The notes under the pieces are model-generated. The model made no database searches. It was not told the origin of the DNA and saw nothing but the letters and a program-made list of their open reading frames with translations. The translations under genes and the position numbers were made by a program. Of a DNA stretch of 64,000 nucleotides, positions 9,733-17,939 are shown in pieces (positions within the stretch are counted from its first letter, which is position 1; each line of letters opens with the position of its first letter). This DNA is from RPQJ01 sp963777725 (GTDB lineage Bacteria; Pseudomonadota; Gammaproteobacteria; Steroidobacterales; Steroidobacteraceae), in NCBI GenBank assembly GCA_963777725.1, contig CAVZRR010000015.1:118282-182281 (forward strand). Direction: 5' to 3'.

Positions 9733-10494
9733 TCATCTCGCGTGCTCGAGTCCTTTAGCGTTGAAGTCCGCCAGGTTCAGCAATCGGACGTTTTCGGTTA
9801 TGACCGCCTCAAGGTCTTTAATAAGCTTGAGCTGAAATACATGCGAACGCTCCCAGTTGTAGAACAGTTTCAGGAATGATTGATCCTTGCAGACCTCCGC
9901 CAGCGGCGCATTGATTTGTGCTCGCCGTATATCGACGCCGTTAAAGGTCGTTTGCGGATCGATTACGACAGTAAAGCCGATGAGTGGATGCCCATCGGGC
10001 CCAACACTGGCAGCGTGTTGTACAAACTCCGAGGTAGCATTGATTCCGTGCAGCTTCTTGTAGAAGTGACGTAGCACAGTGCTCACCTCGGTGCTTTGCC
10101 CTTTCAGGAGCCGTTCGGTCTCTACGAGCTGATCGACCGCGACGGTAACCGCATATGTACTGCGAGCGGAGCGGATTGTGTTCAGTCCTCTGTTCACGGT
10201 CGATTCGGCGGTCGTTCCGGTGTCACAAGCGCGAAGCACATCGATGGCTGGCTGCACGTCCGACAACATGTCGCTGATGACAGTGCGCCTTTCAGCCGCT
10301 GATCGCAGATTTTCGCTCGTTTCCGCGGCCAACCTGGTCATGGCATCGCGATAGGCGCGCTGATCCGATCGCGCATCATTCCAGTTCCCAAGCTGGATAC
10401 CGATAAACACGCCAACGACCACAATGAGAAAGTCGACTGCGACCGCGGTCCAGTTTTGAGACCTGACGTGTTCCATGACGCTACGGAGGATCAT
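9733..10494 (-). CDS. Membrane-anchored hypothetical protein, DUF6090-like
   Basis: 253 residues if it starts at the ATG at 10494 (MILRSVMEHV). An upstream in-frame ATG at 10545 would add 17 residues without family support. The N-terminal pattern (RSQNWTAVAVDFLIVVVG then VFIGIQLGNWND) is characteristic of small one-helix membrane proteins common in xanthomonad-like genomes. The remaining roughly 210 residues are helical and probably form a coiled-coil-like domain. No catalytic motif is visible. It is convergent with the 8716 gene. Function unknown. Confidence 0.8.
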   Translation of the reverse strand: MILRSVMEHVRSQNWTAVAVDFLIVVVGVFIGIQLGNWNDARSDQRAYRDAMTRLAAETSENLRSAAERRTVISDMLSDVQPAIDVLRACDTGTTAESTVNRGLNTIRSARSTYAVTVAVDQLVETERLLKGQSTEVSTVLRHFYKKLHGINATSEFVQHAASVGPDGHPLIGFTVVIDPQTTFNGVDIRRAQINAPLAEVCKDQSFLKLFYNWERSHVFQLKLIKDLEAVITENVRLLNLADFNAKGLEHAR

Positions 10495-10639
10495 TGGGTA
10501 CTCACATCGTTGTTGGGTTTCAAGGAACAACTCTATCGGTTTCACACATGACCCGTGGGCGGCTTCGTGGTTGATTCAACCTAGGCGAATTCAAATACGA
10601 TCTAAGTGAGTCGTGACTTCTGCAGCCACAAATTACGCC

Positions 10640-10985
10640 GTGCACTTGGCCTCCCGGTTCGGTCCCCGCTCGGTCGCGATGCGCCCAACTCGATGACCCG
10701 CATGGGCCCCGCGCCAGGGGTCGGTCGGCCGTCGCCGCGGGGTTCGGAATAGGCTCGGTCAGCCCGGGCGGTTCGGTCGTTCCCGCCGAAACGCGTTGCG
10801 GATCTTCGGCTATCTCGCGCCGAACCGTGCTCTCCGTCGTACTGAAAATCCGCGTGTCGATGGTTCGATTCCGTCCCTGGCCACCACTTCCAACTCATTG
10901 ATGTACAACGGGGTCCGGGTATCACCCGCGGACTATCCGGGGCCATTGATGGCTGACCCGCGGACTATCGGGAATCGGGTCTGAG
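10640..10985 (+). repeat. Long intergenic repeat R1 (contains tRNA-Phe 3' half)
   Basis: This segment aligns by eye along its whole length with 20860-21195, in the same orientation. Shared landmarks in order are GGTTCGG...CGGTCGCGA, GACCCGCATG, a run ending CGCACCGAACC or CGCGCCGAACC, CTCTCCGTCGTACTGAAAATCC, the tRNA-Phe 3' half, then CTTCCAACTC, GGTCCGGGTATCACC and GCGGACTATCGGGAAT. Identity is roughly three quarters by eye. Shorter derivatives occur at 12884, 22594 and 23966. Confidence 0.75.
10841..10886 (+). repeat. tRNA-Phe 3' half, copy 1
   Basis: It starts in the anticodon loop (CTGAAAA, anticodon GAA), then has TCCGC and GTGTC, a T-arm with a perfect 5-bp stem (GATGG TTCGATT CCGTC), the acceptor 3' strand CCTGGCC, discriminator A and CCA. 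The 5' half of a tRNA is absent upstream, so this is a fragment and not a functional tRNA gene. It looks like an attachment-site type duplication of the end of a tRNA-Phe gene. Confidence 0.8.
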
Positions 10986-11031
10986 CCGCGCTGGTCGCCA
11001 CCCAGTGCGGGGCGTTCCGCGACCGCTTCGG

Positions 11032-11037
11032 TACACT
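11032..11037 (+). promoter_or_regulatory. -10-like element of TolB/TPR copy 2
   Basis: TACACT, in the same relative position as in copies 1 and 3. An AAGGAG Shine-Dalgarno (11046-11051) and GTG 11062 follow. Confidence 0.4.
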
Positions 11038-11061
11038 TCGTCACACAAAGGAGAGCGCGGC

Positions 11062-12888
11062 GTGAATGACGGGCCACAGGAAGGGGAGGGCAACAGCCTC
11101 TGGAATCGGCTGCGTCGCCGCAAGGTGGTGCAGTGGGGCATCGTCTACGCGGCCGGTGCCTGGGGCCTGCTTCAGGGTCTCGAGTACGTCACCAGCACGT
11201 TCGACTGGCCGCGCCAGGTCCAGCAGTTCGCGACCCTGGGGCTGCTGATCGGCTTGCCGGTCGTTCTCGTGACCGCGTGGTACCACGGCGACCAGGGCCG
11301 GCAGCGAGTCAGTGCAGCGGAGCTGATCATCATCACGCTGCTGTTCCTCGTCGGTGGCGGGATCTTCTGGCGCTACGACAAGGCGAGCGAGGCGCCGTCG
11401 CCCGCCACGGCGCCGGGTGCCCCCGTCCAGACGACCGAGCAGACGGCAGACGCGAAGATCGAAGCAGCCAGCATTGCCGTGTTGCCGTTCGCCGACCTGT
11501 CGCAGGCCGGCGACCAGGGCTATTTCTCCGACGGCATGGCCGAGGAGATCCTCAACGTCCTGGCCAGGGTCAAGGGACTGCAGGTGGCGTCGCGCACCTC
11601 GTCGTTTGCCTTCAAGGACCAGGAGGATCTCGGCATTCCGGCAATCGCGCGGCAGCTCGGCGTGCGGCACGTGCTCGAAGGCAGCGTGCGCCGCGCGGGC
11701 GGCACGATCCGCATCACCGCGCAGCTGATCGATGCCGATGTCGATCGCCACCTGTGGTCCGAGACTTTCGACCGCCCGCTTACCGCCGAGAACGTGTTCG
11801 CGATCCAGGACGAGATCGCCAAGGCCATCGTCGCCGCCCTGGTCGCGGCGCTGCCGGCTACCGAGGTCGGCGCAGTCGGCCGGACGGCGGCCACGACCAA
11901 CCTCGGCGCCTACGACAACTACCTGCAGGCCCGCGCGCTGGTGCGTTCGCGACGGCAGCTGCTGCTGGCCGACCAGCTGCTGGAGAAATCGCTGCAGCAG
12001 GATGCCGAATATGCCCCTGCCTGGGAGCTGCGCGCCGCCCTGCAGTCTCTGCTCGGGGAGTACACCGACACGCCGCTGACCGTGGAGGAACTCGACCGGC
12101 GCGGTACCGAGTATGCCGACCGTGCCTTGTCGCTGGCCCCGGACAGCGCGCTGGCGCTCGCGCTCAAGGCCAACCTGCGTTCGCGTGCGGCGCAGAAGCT
12201 GCGCGGCCGACACGACCTCGCCGCCGTGATCGCCGATTTGGAGCGATCAGTGAAGCTGGATCCCAATAGCGTCAATGCCCTGAACTGGCTCGGCCTGGCC
12301 TGGGTGCTCGTCGGGGAGCCCGACAAGGGCCTCGAGGCGTTCCAGCGCTGCGTGCAGGTCGATCCGCTGGCCTCGGCCTGCAGCGAGAACGAGTACGACG
12401 TCCTGTACAGCCTGGACCGCTACGACGAAGCCTGGCAGCGCTACCTCGCGGCGTTCGATCGCGGCGCGATCACCGACCAGTACGCCAACTTCCAACTGCT
12501 GGCGCGCTTCGGGCAGAAGGCGGCGTTCCTGTTCGCCAGCAATCAGTCCAGGTACCTGCCACGCTGGCACCGGCACGAGGCGCTGTACGAAGCGCATCGC
12601 AATCCGATGGCCGACCACGGTGACCTCGTTCGCGAGATCCTGGCGTTTGCAGAGAAGGAGCGCATCGCCTTGGACGACAGCTACGTGGCGCTGCTCCTGT
12701 TGCCGCTGGGTGCGTACGACCTGTTGCCCGTCGTGCCGCTGCTCTGGGGCGAAGGCAACCGGCGCTACCGGCAGTCACCGCAGTTCAAACGCTACATCCG
12801 CGAAAGCGGCGTGTACGACTACTGGCGCAAGGCGGCTTTCCCCGAGCAGTGTCAGCCGGTTGGGCCGGACGACTTTCGCTGCGACTGA
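11062..12888 (+). CDS. TolB/FlgO-like domain TPR membrane protein, copy 2
   Basis: Intact 608-residue member of the paralogous family. The GTG at 11062 was chosen because copies 1, 3 and 4 also start GTG at the same place, about 20 residues before the RRRKVVQWG signature. Three hydrophobic segments lie at about residues 28-48, 57-75 and 83-100. The TolB/FlgO-like domain spans about 135-265 (SIAVLPFADLSQAGDQGYFS, LGVRHVLEGSVRRAGG, FAIQDEIAKAIVAAL). TPR-like repeats fill about 300-560. The protein ends CQPVGPDDFRCD, a tail shared with copies 3 and 4. In other bacteria such domains occur with CadC-like regulators and outer-membrane FlgO. No DNA-binding domain is seen here. The stop codon lies inside tRNA-Phe repeat copy 2. 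Confidence 0.85.
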   Translation: MNDGPQEGEGNSLWNRLRRRKVVQWGIVYAAGAWGLLQGLEYVTSTFDWPRQVQQFATLGLLIGLPVVLVTAWYHGDQGRQRVSAAELIIITLLFLVGGGIFWRYDKASEAPSPATAPGAPVQTTEQTADAKIEAASIAVLPFADLSQAGDQGYFSDGMAEEILNVLARVKGLQVASRTSSFAFKDQEDLGIPAIARQLGVRHVLEGSVRRAGGTIRITAQLIDADVDRHLWSETFDRPLTAENVFAIQDEIAKAIVAALVAALPATEVGAVGRTAATTNLGAYDNYLQARALVRSRRQLLLADQLLEKSLQQDAEYAPAWELRAALQSLLGEYTDTPLTVEELDRRGTEYADRALSLAPDSALALALKANLRSRAAQKLRGRHDLAAVIADLERSVKLDPNSVNALNWLGLAWVLVGEPDKGLEAFQRCVQVDPLASACSENEYDVLYSLDRYDEAWQRYLAAFDRGAITDQYANFQLLARFGQKAAFLFASNQSRYLPRWHRHEALYEAHRNPMADHGDLVREILAFAEKERIALDDSYVALLLLPLGAYDLLPVVPLLWGEGNRRYRQSPQFKRYIRESGVYDYWRKAAFPEQCQPVGPDDFRCD

Positions 12889-12929
12889 TAATCCGCGTGT
12901 CGATGGTTCGATTCCGTCCCTGGCCACCA
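12884..12929 (+). repeat. tRNA-Phe 3' half, copy 2
   Basis: Same sequence as copy 1 except ACTGATAATCC in place of ACTGAAAATCC. It includes the stop codon of the preceding TPR gene (TGA 12886-12888). The downstream conserved part is cut after TTTCCAAC by an IS-end-like sequence. Confidence 0.8.
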
Positions 12930-12940
12930 TTTCCAACGGT

Positions 12941-12989
12941 GCATTCCGGTCACATGGTTTACACCTCATTCCGGACACATGGTTAACAC
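12941..12989. repeat. Solo IS-end-like sequence with two tandem motifs
   Basis: Two imperfect tandem copies of CATTCCGGTCACATGGTTTA / CATTCCGGACACATGGTTAA, each followed by CAC. This is the pattern of IS21-type termini but with a different sequence from the 2010-4431 element. A second copy is at 28010-28058. No transposase is nearby, so it is a remnant or solo end. Confidence 0.55.
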
Positions 12990-13075
12990 TATGCCCGGGT
13001 CGAAGGTGTCGGGGCCCGATTAGCCGCGGATTCGTGGGGAACCGCTCAAGACAGGCGGACGCCAGCTCATCGCTG

Positions 13076-13104
13076 TTGATCGACGGGCAGTGACGGACTA
13101 CTAT
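13076..13104 (+). promoter_or_regulatory. Predicted sigma70-type promoter of the wHTH/nucleotidyltransferase pair
   Basis: TTGATC (13076-13081), a 17-base spacer and TACTAT (13099-13104). Transcription would begin near 13111, inside the palindrome at 13106-13121. Confidence 0.5.
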
Positions 13105-13105
13105 A

Positions 13106-13121
13106 TAGGTCAAATGACCTA
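13106..13121. promoter_or_regulatory. Palindromic operator candidate
   Basis: TAGGTCAAATGACCTA is an inverted repeat with 6-bp arms around AAAT, placed just after the -10 box and 16 bases before the wHTH start codon. This suggests auto-repression by the wHTH protein. Confidence 0.5.
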
Positions 13122-13136
13122 CTATAAAGGCCGCTA

Positions 13137-13466
13137 ATGCTGGAAGCGATCGTTGGCAGTGTGGCCGCCGAGAAAGTTCTTCTCTACCTGCAGAACTACG
13201 AGCAGGCGTATGGACGCGAGATCGCGGCGAGCTTCGGCATCTCAAACAGTCAGGTTCAGAAGCAGTTGCTGAAGCTGGAGTCCGGCGGCCTGCTGGTGAG
13301 CCAGCTTGTCGGCCGCACCAGGCTGTATCAGTGGAACCCGCGCAACCCACTCGTGCCGCCATTTCGCGCCTTGCTCCAAGTGGCGCTCGACAGCTTGCCC
13401 GCCGCCGAGCAGCAACGGTTCTTCCGCAAGCGGACTCGACCGCGTCGCAGCGGCAAAGCGCTCTGA
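13137..13466 (+). CDS. Winged-helix transcriptional regulator (ArsR/MarR-like)
   Basis: 109 residues. Residues about 10-75 fit a winged helix: AAEKVLLYLQNY, the recognition helix region GREIAASFGISNSQVQKQLL, and a wing with GGLLVSQLVGRTRLYQWNP. Similar small regulators are often paired with nucleotidyltransferases. The stop overlaps the next start (TGATG), so the two are translationally coupled. An AAAGG stretch precedes the ATG. The palindrome at 13106-13121 is a likely self-binding site. The pair may be a toxin-antitoxin or defence unit, with this protein as the repressor/antitoxin; that role is inferred from context only. Confidence 0.8.
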   Translation: MLEAIVGSVAAEKVLLYLQNYEQAYGREIAASFGISNSQVQKQLLKLESGGLLVSQLVGRTRLYQWNPRNPLVPPFRALLQVALDSLPAAEQQRFFRKRTRPRRSGKAL

Positions 13467-14011
13467 TGGAGTTGAGCGCATCGTCGTCGGTCGAGGAGGT
13501 TGCTGCGATTGTCTCCGACGCGCTGACGTCGGCGGGAATCACCGCGGTGCTGTCCGGTGGAGCGGCAGTGCAGATCTACACCAGCGGACTCTACGAGTCG
13601 CGTGACCTCGACTTTGTCGCGTCCGCGAGTCAACGGGAGCTCGAGCAGGTGTTGAAACGGCTTGGGTTCACTCGCCAGGCCGGCCGTCATTTCGTACACC
13701 AGTCATGTCCGTACACTCTGGAATTTCCATCGTGGCCTCTGGCTGTCGGCAACGAGCTCGTTCGCGAGTGGGGAGAGCGACTGGTTGGTGCGCTGCGCAT
13801 ACAGATCCTGACTCCGACGCAGTGCGCAATGGACCGGCTTGCGGCGTTTTACCATTGGCGCGACCGGCAGGGACTCGATCAGGCGGTTATGGTCGCTGCG
13901 CAGCAGGTCGTCGATCTCGACGAGATTGAGCGATGGTCAGTGAGGGAGGGGCACGCCGAAGCCCATCGGGAGTTCGCTGCCCGAGTGACGAAGACTCGTA
14001 TTGGCGGCTGA
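13466..14011 (+). CDS. DUF6036/AbiEii-like nucleotidyltransferase
   Basis: 181 residues from ATG 13466, which overlaps the wHTH stop. The hallmark motifs are LSGGAAVQIYTSGLYESRDLDF (residues about 25-46): a GG helix-turn followed by S-x-D-x-D-like residues that bind metal in minimal nucleotidyltransferases of the AbiEii/DUF6036 type. LTPTQCAMDRLAAFYHW (about 112-128) is the conserved C-terminal helix of the same group, where DRL-x-x-Y is usual. In AbiE-type systems such enzymes transfer nucleotides to tRNA and are toxic. Whether this one is a toxin is not shown. Confidence 0.75.
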   Translation: MELSASSSVEEVAAIVSDALTSAGITAVLSGGAAVQIYTSGLYESRDLDFVASASQRELEQVLKRLGFTRQAGRHFVHQSCPYTLEFPSWPLAVGNELVREWGERLVGALRIQILTPTQCAMDRLAAFYHWRDRQGLDQAVMVAAQQVVDLDEIERWSVREGHAEAHREFAARVTKTRIGG

Positions 14012-14125
14012 TGACGTTCGGGGTTCCGGGTATCACCCGCGGACTATCCGTGGGTCGATGGGGCTACCGACGTCCCCCGATGTTGAGTAGCCGAACGGCT
14101 TGTTGTCCAACGCGCCGTGACGCCC

Positions 14126-14416
14126 TTAGGCCGCCCTATTCGATGCAGACATTCGCTGGACTCGCGGCGGGCGTTTGCGCGCATGCCAGAGGTCGTGGTT
14201 CGTCTGCATGTTGAGCCACATCTCGGCACTCGTCCCAAGCGCTCCCTCGAGGCGCAGCGCCATCGATGCGCTGACGCCGGCACGCCCGTTCAGCAGCGCG
14301 GACAGAGCCTGCCGGGTAACGCCGAGGTGCTTGGCGACCTCACCGATCGATATTCCCTCGGGGAGATACTCGCGGAGGACCTCACCGGGGTGCGCAGGGT
14401 TGTGCATGTTGCTCAT
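14126..14416 (-). CDS. higA: HigA-type antitoxin, XRE family HTH
   Basis: 96 residues. MHNPAHPGEVLREYLPEGIS at the N-terminus and an HTH at about 27-47 (GEVAKHLGVTRQALSALLNG) followed by MALRLEGALGTSAEMWLNMQ are the standard HigA/VapI signature. In functional pairs HigA binds the toxin HigB and represses the operon. The gene lies directly downstream of a degenerate higB (14429-14690), with 12 bases between. With its toxin broken, this antitoxin is probably an orphan. Confidence 0.9.
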   Translation of the reverse strand: MSNMHNPAHPGEVLREYLPEGISIGEVAKHLGVTRQALSALLNGRAGVSASMALRLEGALGTSAEMWLNMQTNHDLWHARKRPPRVQRMSASNRAA

Positions 14417-14428
14417 GGAAGTTGCTGG

Positions 14429-14690
14429 TCAGTGGTAGTCCAGATAATCGACGAGTTCGACGTCCTGCCCAACGAATCTGAATATCACGCGCCAGTTGCC
14501 GTTGACCGTGATCGAGTGGAATCCGCGGAGTTCGCCAGTCAACGGGTGCAGGCGCCACCCGGGCGCTGCGAGATCGCTTGGCTTCGTGGCGGCGTCCAGG
14601 GGAGCAGGGTCGCCGCGCGCCGTCCGGTGCAGCCCGTACGCTGCTTATGGTTGCAGATCGCAATCCCCGCGCGCTGCTTGACGTCGCCTA
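14429..14690 (-). pseudogene. higB: HigB-type toxin, degenerate
   Basis: The C-terminal part is clear: PGWRLHPLTGELRGFHSI, then TVNGNWRVIFRFVGQDVE and LVDYLDYH with stop at 14429-14431. This is the RelE-fold HigB ending, with the active-site region NGNWR. Upstream (DAATKPSDLAA) the frame is open to a TAA at about 14650, whereas the expected N-terminal helices (a D-V-K-Q-R-A-G-I stretch) lie in another frame. No proper start remains. The toxin is frameshifted, next to an intact higA. Confidence 0.7.
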
Positions 14691-14754
14691 GGCAATCCTC
14701 GACAGAAGACGACGGTACGGGGATACGGTCTCCGGATGAGTTGCGGGTGGAGAT

Positions 14755-14952
14755 CTAAAGCTCAACGACTAGCGGACTCGACGCGGACGGCCAGCCGTTC
14801 ACAGTCGAGTGCATCGGCGTCGGCGGGCGCACCTGCAATCGACCGACGGCACCGCACCATCGGCACCTCACCGTGAAAGGCAGCCGGCGCGATCCCTGGC
14901 CGGCGTCGATCATGGCGGCCAGCGGCAGCGTGGCCCATCTGTCGGCGACTCT
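14755..14952 (-). pseudogene. Truncated copy of a small zinc-ribbon-like protein
   Basis: Residues DRWATLPLAAMIDAGQGSRR and LPFTVRCRWCGAVGRLQVRP are nearly the same as in the fuller copy at 16323-16580. The N-terminal half with the first Cys pair (CPTC) is missing, so only one CxxC knuckle remains. DNA identity between the copies is high over about 150 bases. Confidence 0.6.
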
Positions 14953-15041
14953 GGGGCGCGGTGGAGAGGTATCACTGGCGGACATCGACCAACCGCCGGG
15001 TTCGGCCAGGAGCAGAGATCAGACGGAACCAGAAATCTGAC

Positions 15042-15566
15042 TCAATCCGCGGTCTTCTGCAAGGCGTGTATCAGCCGCTTCTGTCCCTCAGAATCGGAGG
15101 CTGCTATCGCTGCGTCCATTGCCGCCACTAACTGTTCACCGTCGCTCCCGGTTCGTGAGTATCGCTCTTTCTTAAGACTCCACCACGAACGCGCAAACCC
15201 GTTCTCGAAACGATACCGCACCACGAAATCGACGGCGGTCTGCCAATGGGACCTTCGGATTCCTGCACGCCAGTTGGCTTGGGCGGACTGTAACTGGTCC
15301 ATGATGCCGATGTAGTAGGCGTCCAGCTCCAGTATCTCGGCCGGCGTGAGTTCGTCGGGATGGTAGATCGACTTCGCCAGGACTTCCGCAAAGTTCTCAC
15401 TCTGTCTGGTCGAGTCCAGGGCGCGCCAAGCCGCCGTATAGTCCGCCCGTGCTTGAGCGGATGCAATATTGGTAGCTTGATTGATCTGATACGCAACCAG
15501 CAGCAGGCCAACGACCACGGAAATCACTCCCGTGGCCTCGAAGATATTCCTGGTCCTTGCTGACAT
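15042..15566 (-). CDS. Membrane-anchored hypothetical protein, 174 aa
   Basis: ATG 15566 has a GGAGA ribosome binding site 6 bases upstream; a start at 15605 would add 13 residues. One N-terminal membrane helix (ATGVISVVVGLLLVAYQINQ, residues about 9-28) is followed by a helical soluble domain. The Y-Q-I-N-Q-A-T-N motif after the helix is typical of a family of small uncharacterised proteins with a helix plus about 140 residues, common in gammaproteobacteria. No enzymatic motif. Function unknown. Confidence 0.75.
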   Translation of the reverse strand: MSARTRNIFEATGVISVVVGLLLVAYQINQATNIASAQARADYTAAWRALDSTRQSENFAEVLAKSIYHPDELTPAEILELDAYYIGIMDQLQSAQANWRAGIRRSHWQTAVDFVVRYRFENGFARSWWSLKKERYSRTGSDGEQLVAAMDAAIAASDSEGQKRLIHALQKTAD

Positions 15567-15605
15567 CTGGGTCTCCGGAGTTGACGCACTGTTCGGGGAA
15601 GACAT

Positions 15606-16076
15606 TGAATCAAGCAGAATGCATCTGATTTGACCACACCTGGAGCGTAAGCGACCGAAATCGGGCCGTCCGCAGAGGGTCGTTATCCGCCGTACAACGT
15701 CCGCTCTGAAGCGTCGTGAATCGAACGGCGGGTCTCGAGGTGGCGAGGGCGAGTGAGCCGAGGCCCAGCGCGGCCCGGTTCGGCTGCCGGTTCGGAAAGA
15801 GGTTCGGTCGCGATGCGTGCAAGCCGTAGTGCGACGAGCGGTTTGACATGACCGCATCTTGTGCGTCCCGGGCTAAGCCGGCTCCCATAGAAGCCGAGGC
15901 GACCGGATGACGGCGCCCCGCCTATCTTCTTAGCCACTCGGAACTTCAGTAAGGAGCCGGCCGACTCTAGACCTGTCTACTACTGAACGCGGGGGACGTC
16001 GCCAGCACGCCGAGCTGAAACGTCAGGTGCATAGTGCGACGGATTTCCGGTCATCCCGCGCGGGCAGAAGCCGGCT
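15606..16076. other. Intergenic region with partial repeat
   Basis: No supported gene. At 15787-15835 it carries a derivative of the long repeat (GGTTCGGAAAGAGGTTCGGT, then CGCGATGCGTGCAAGCCG) matching 20869-20912. Confidence 0.5.
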
Positions 16077-16268
16077 CTAGTGCGGCCGAACTTCACGCAG
16101 CATGGCGAGGGCGATACGGCGTTGCCGCTGGCGCTCCTGATCAGGCATTCGCTTCGCCTCATCCACGATTTCGTTGACGCGGTCAAAAATCGCATCACGT
16201 CGGCCGCGGTGAGACAGGGCAGTGGTCCACGCCTCGCGGAGCATCGCGTCGGTCACGTTGGATTGCAT
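16077..16268 (-). CDS. Small hypothetical protein, 63 aa
   Basis: Charged helical protein beginning MQSNVTDAMLREAWTTALS and containing two basic helices (DRVNEIVDEAKRMPDQERQ, then RQRRIALAMLREVRPH). No family recognised. It lies upstream of nothing obvious and has no strong Shine-Dalgarno sequence. It may be a real accessory gene or a remnant. Confidence 0.35.
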   Translation of the reverse strand: MQSNVTDAMLREAWTTALSHRGRRDAIFDRVNEIVDEAKRMPDQERQRQRRIALAMLREVRPH

Positions 16269-16322
16269 GACCGAAGTGTACGGCCGTGCGTGAAAAAAAA
16301 TGTCGGCAGAAACGTGACGCAG

Positions 16323-16580
16323 TCATACAGTCTGGTGTGTCGCACCCGGCATAGCCCACCCGACCGTACCGACACGCGTCGGCACGGGTGGGCGCACCTG
16401 CAATCGACCGACTGCACCGCACCATCGGCACCTCACCGTGAACGGTAACCGACGCGATCCCTGGCCGGCGGCGATCATGTCGACCAGCGGCAGCGTGGCC
16501 CATCTATCGCACGTCGGGCAGTAGGCGTGCAGCTGGTGGTTGTGGGCGTGCAGCCCGGCGATGCTGCCGAGGTCGATCAT
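16323..16580 (-). CDS. Small zinc-ribbon-like protein
   Basis: 85 residues from ATG 16580. It contains two CxxC pairs: CPTC (residues about 21-24) and CRWC (about 51-54), spaced for a zinc ribbon, with a DRWATLPLVDMI segment between. A truncated second copy is at 14755-14952. No known family was recognised. The paired cysteines and the conservation between copies support coding. Role could be nucleic-acid binding, but this is not shown. Confidence 0.5.
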   Translation of the reverse strand: MIDLGSIAGLHAHNHQLHAYCPTCDRWATLPLVDMIAAGQGSRRLPFTVRCRWCGAVGRLQVRPPVPTRVGTVGWAMPGATHQTV

Positions 16581-16668
16581 GCCGCGAGCGTAGAGGTGGG
16601 CGGGCTCACCGCGTGATCCGAGTCTCCGCTCCGTGTACATTCTCGCAAGTCACATGGAGGGCTGGCGC

Positions 16669-16818
16669 ATGGACTCGATCTTGGGGCAGCTGCTGGGGCT
16701 GTGGCTCGCCATCGTAGGGATTGCGATTGTGTTCGGCGTTCTGTACACGATCGGGAGTTCTCTAAGCCATTGGAAGCGCCATCGGAACCGTGCCGATCAA
16801 CGGGGTCGAGCCGGATAG
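16669..16818 (+). CDS. Small single-pass membrane protein, 49 aa
   Basis: MDSILGQLLG is followed by a long hydrophobic helix (LWLAIVGIAIVFGVLYTIGS, residues about 11-30) and a basic tail (HWKRHRNRADQRGRAG). By the positive-inside rule the C-terminus is cytoplasmic. A GGAGGG stretch lies upstream, near an alternative in-frame ATG at 16657. Family unknown. Confidence 0.5.
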   Translation: MDSILGQLLGLWLAIVGIAIVFGVLYTIGSSLSHWKRHRNRADQRGRAG

Positions 16819-16921
16819 CGGACGCAAAGCGTACCGAGGGTCCGCTGCTGTCAGTACAACGACCTTGGCCCCGCGCTGGCCAACTAAATTGTCGCGCTTG
16901 CGGTGCTAGTATCCACTGGCA

Positions 16922-17740
16922 ATGAAACTCCCTCGCCTGAAGACAATTCTCCTCACACCGCTCGCTTTGTTTGCGCTCGTTTACATCGCCGGCGCGGTCA
17001 TGCTTGCGTTGAGGGACGACTCGATTGCGGTCTTCGATCAACCACCGGCTCGTTACGAAACGATCGCTATCTTCGGTGCGAGCGGCACGGCCGGCGACGG
17101 CATTCTAAAAGCCGCTCTGTCGAATCCGGAAGTCAGCAAGATCCATGTCATCACTCGACGTACATCACCGCGAATCGACGAAGGTGTCGCTGCCGGGAAA
17201 GTGCAGATGACATTGCACATGGATTACCTTGATTACTCTGAGATTCAGCAGCAATTCGCGGATGTCGATGCCGTCTACTGGGCGATAGGCATCAGCTCAA
17301 TCGGCGTCGACGAGGAAACCTACGGCATGATTCACGTCGACTTCCCGACGCGCTTTCTGGAGACGTGGGCCAGTGTCAGTGACAAGCCCGACGTTTCGTT
17401 TCACTTCATCAGCTCCAGCGATATCTCGGAGGACTCAAGCACGATGTGGGTGCGCGAGAAGGTGCGAGCAGAACGTACGCTATTTAGCTTCGCTGAAGGC
17501 AAGAACGTCCGCGTGATTGCCTATCGACCGGACTACATCGGGCCCACCGAGGAAGAGGCGCACATCGGGCAGGATCTTTTGTATTGGTTCTTCGCGCCAG
17601 TCGGCGCCGCGGTGCGAGCCGAACAAATCGGCCGCGCGATGTTTGAAGTGACAGCAAGAGGAAGTGAATTCAAGAATGGTGACAAGATCGGGACCCGGAG
17701 AATCGTTCAGTTCAGCGACGCGTATGGACGGCGCCTTTAG
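16922..17740 (+). CDS. NAD(P)-binding atypical SDR protein, membrane-anchored
   Basis: 272 residues. An N-terminal hydrophobic segment (residues about 9-29, TILLTPLALFALVYIAGAVM) precedes a Rossmann fold whose dinucleotide-binding loop is IFGASGTAGDGIL (about 50-62). The rest follows the NmrA/HTATIP2-like atypical short-chain dehydrogenase pattern: DYLDYSEIQ, AVYWAIGISS, FHFISSSDIS and VRVIAYRPDYIGP. There is no Tyr-x-x-x-Lys catalytic pair in the usual place, so it may be a redox sensor or a non-classical reductase. Substrate unknown. It appears to be a single gene. Confidence 0.75.
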   Translation: MKLPRLKTILLTPLALFALVYIAGAVMLALRDDSIAVFDQPPARYETIAIFGASGTAGDGILKAALSNPEVSKIHVITRRTSPRIDEGVAAGKVQMTLHMDYLDYSEIQQQFADVDAVYWAIGISSIGVDEETYGMIHVDFPTRFLETWASVSDKPDVSFHFISSSDISEDSSTMWVREKVRAERTLFSFAEGKNVRVIAYRPDYIGPTEEEAHIGQDLLYWFFAPVGAAVRAEQIGRAMFEVTARGSEFKNGDKIGTRRIVQFSDAYGRRL

Positions 17741-17939
17741 TAAAAAGGGGTCAGAGTACATTTCCAAGCGTAGGCGGATAGGAGATTCAAACCACTGCAG
17801 GGTATCCGAAGCGCCTGCTCGAGTGGTGACGCGCGACCATCCGGCGACGCCGTGCGCGCACCGAGGGCAGGTCGCGTGCTCGGGTTCGTCCAGCCTGGAA
17901 ACAGAGCTGCGGCTCGCGAAGGCGTGAGACCATGGGCGG

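Larger units (their letters stand above)
10546..11031. other. Intergenic region made of the tRNA-Phe-containing repeat
   Basis: No gene is supported here. Nearly the whole stretch is occupied by the long repeat at 10640-10985, followed by the promoter of the next gene. Confidence 0.6.
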
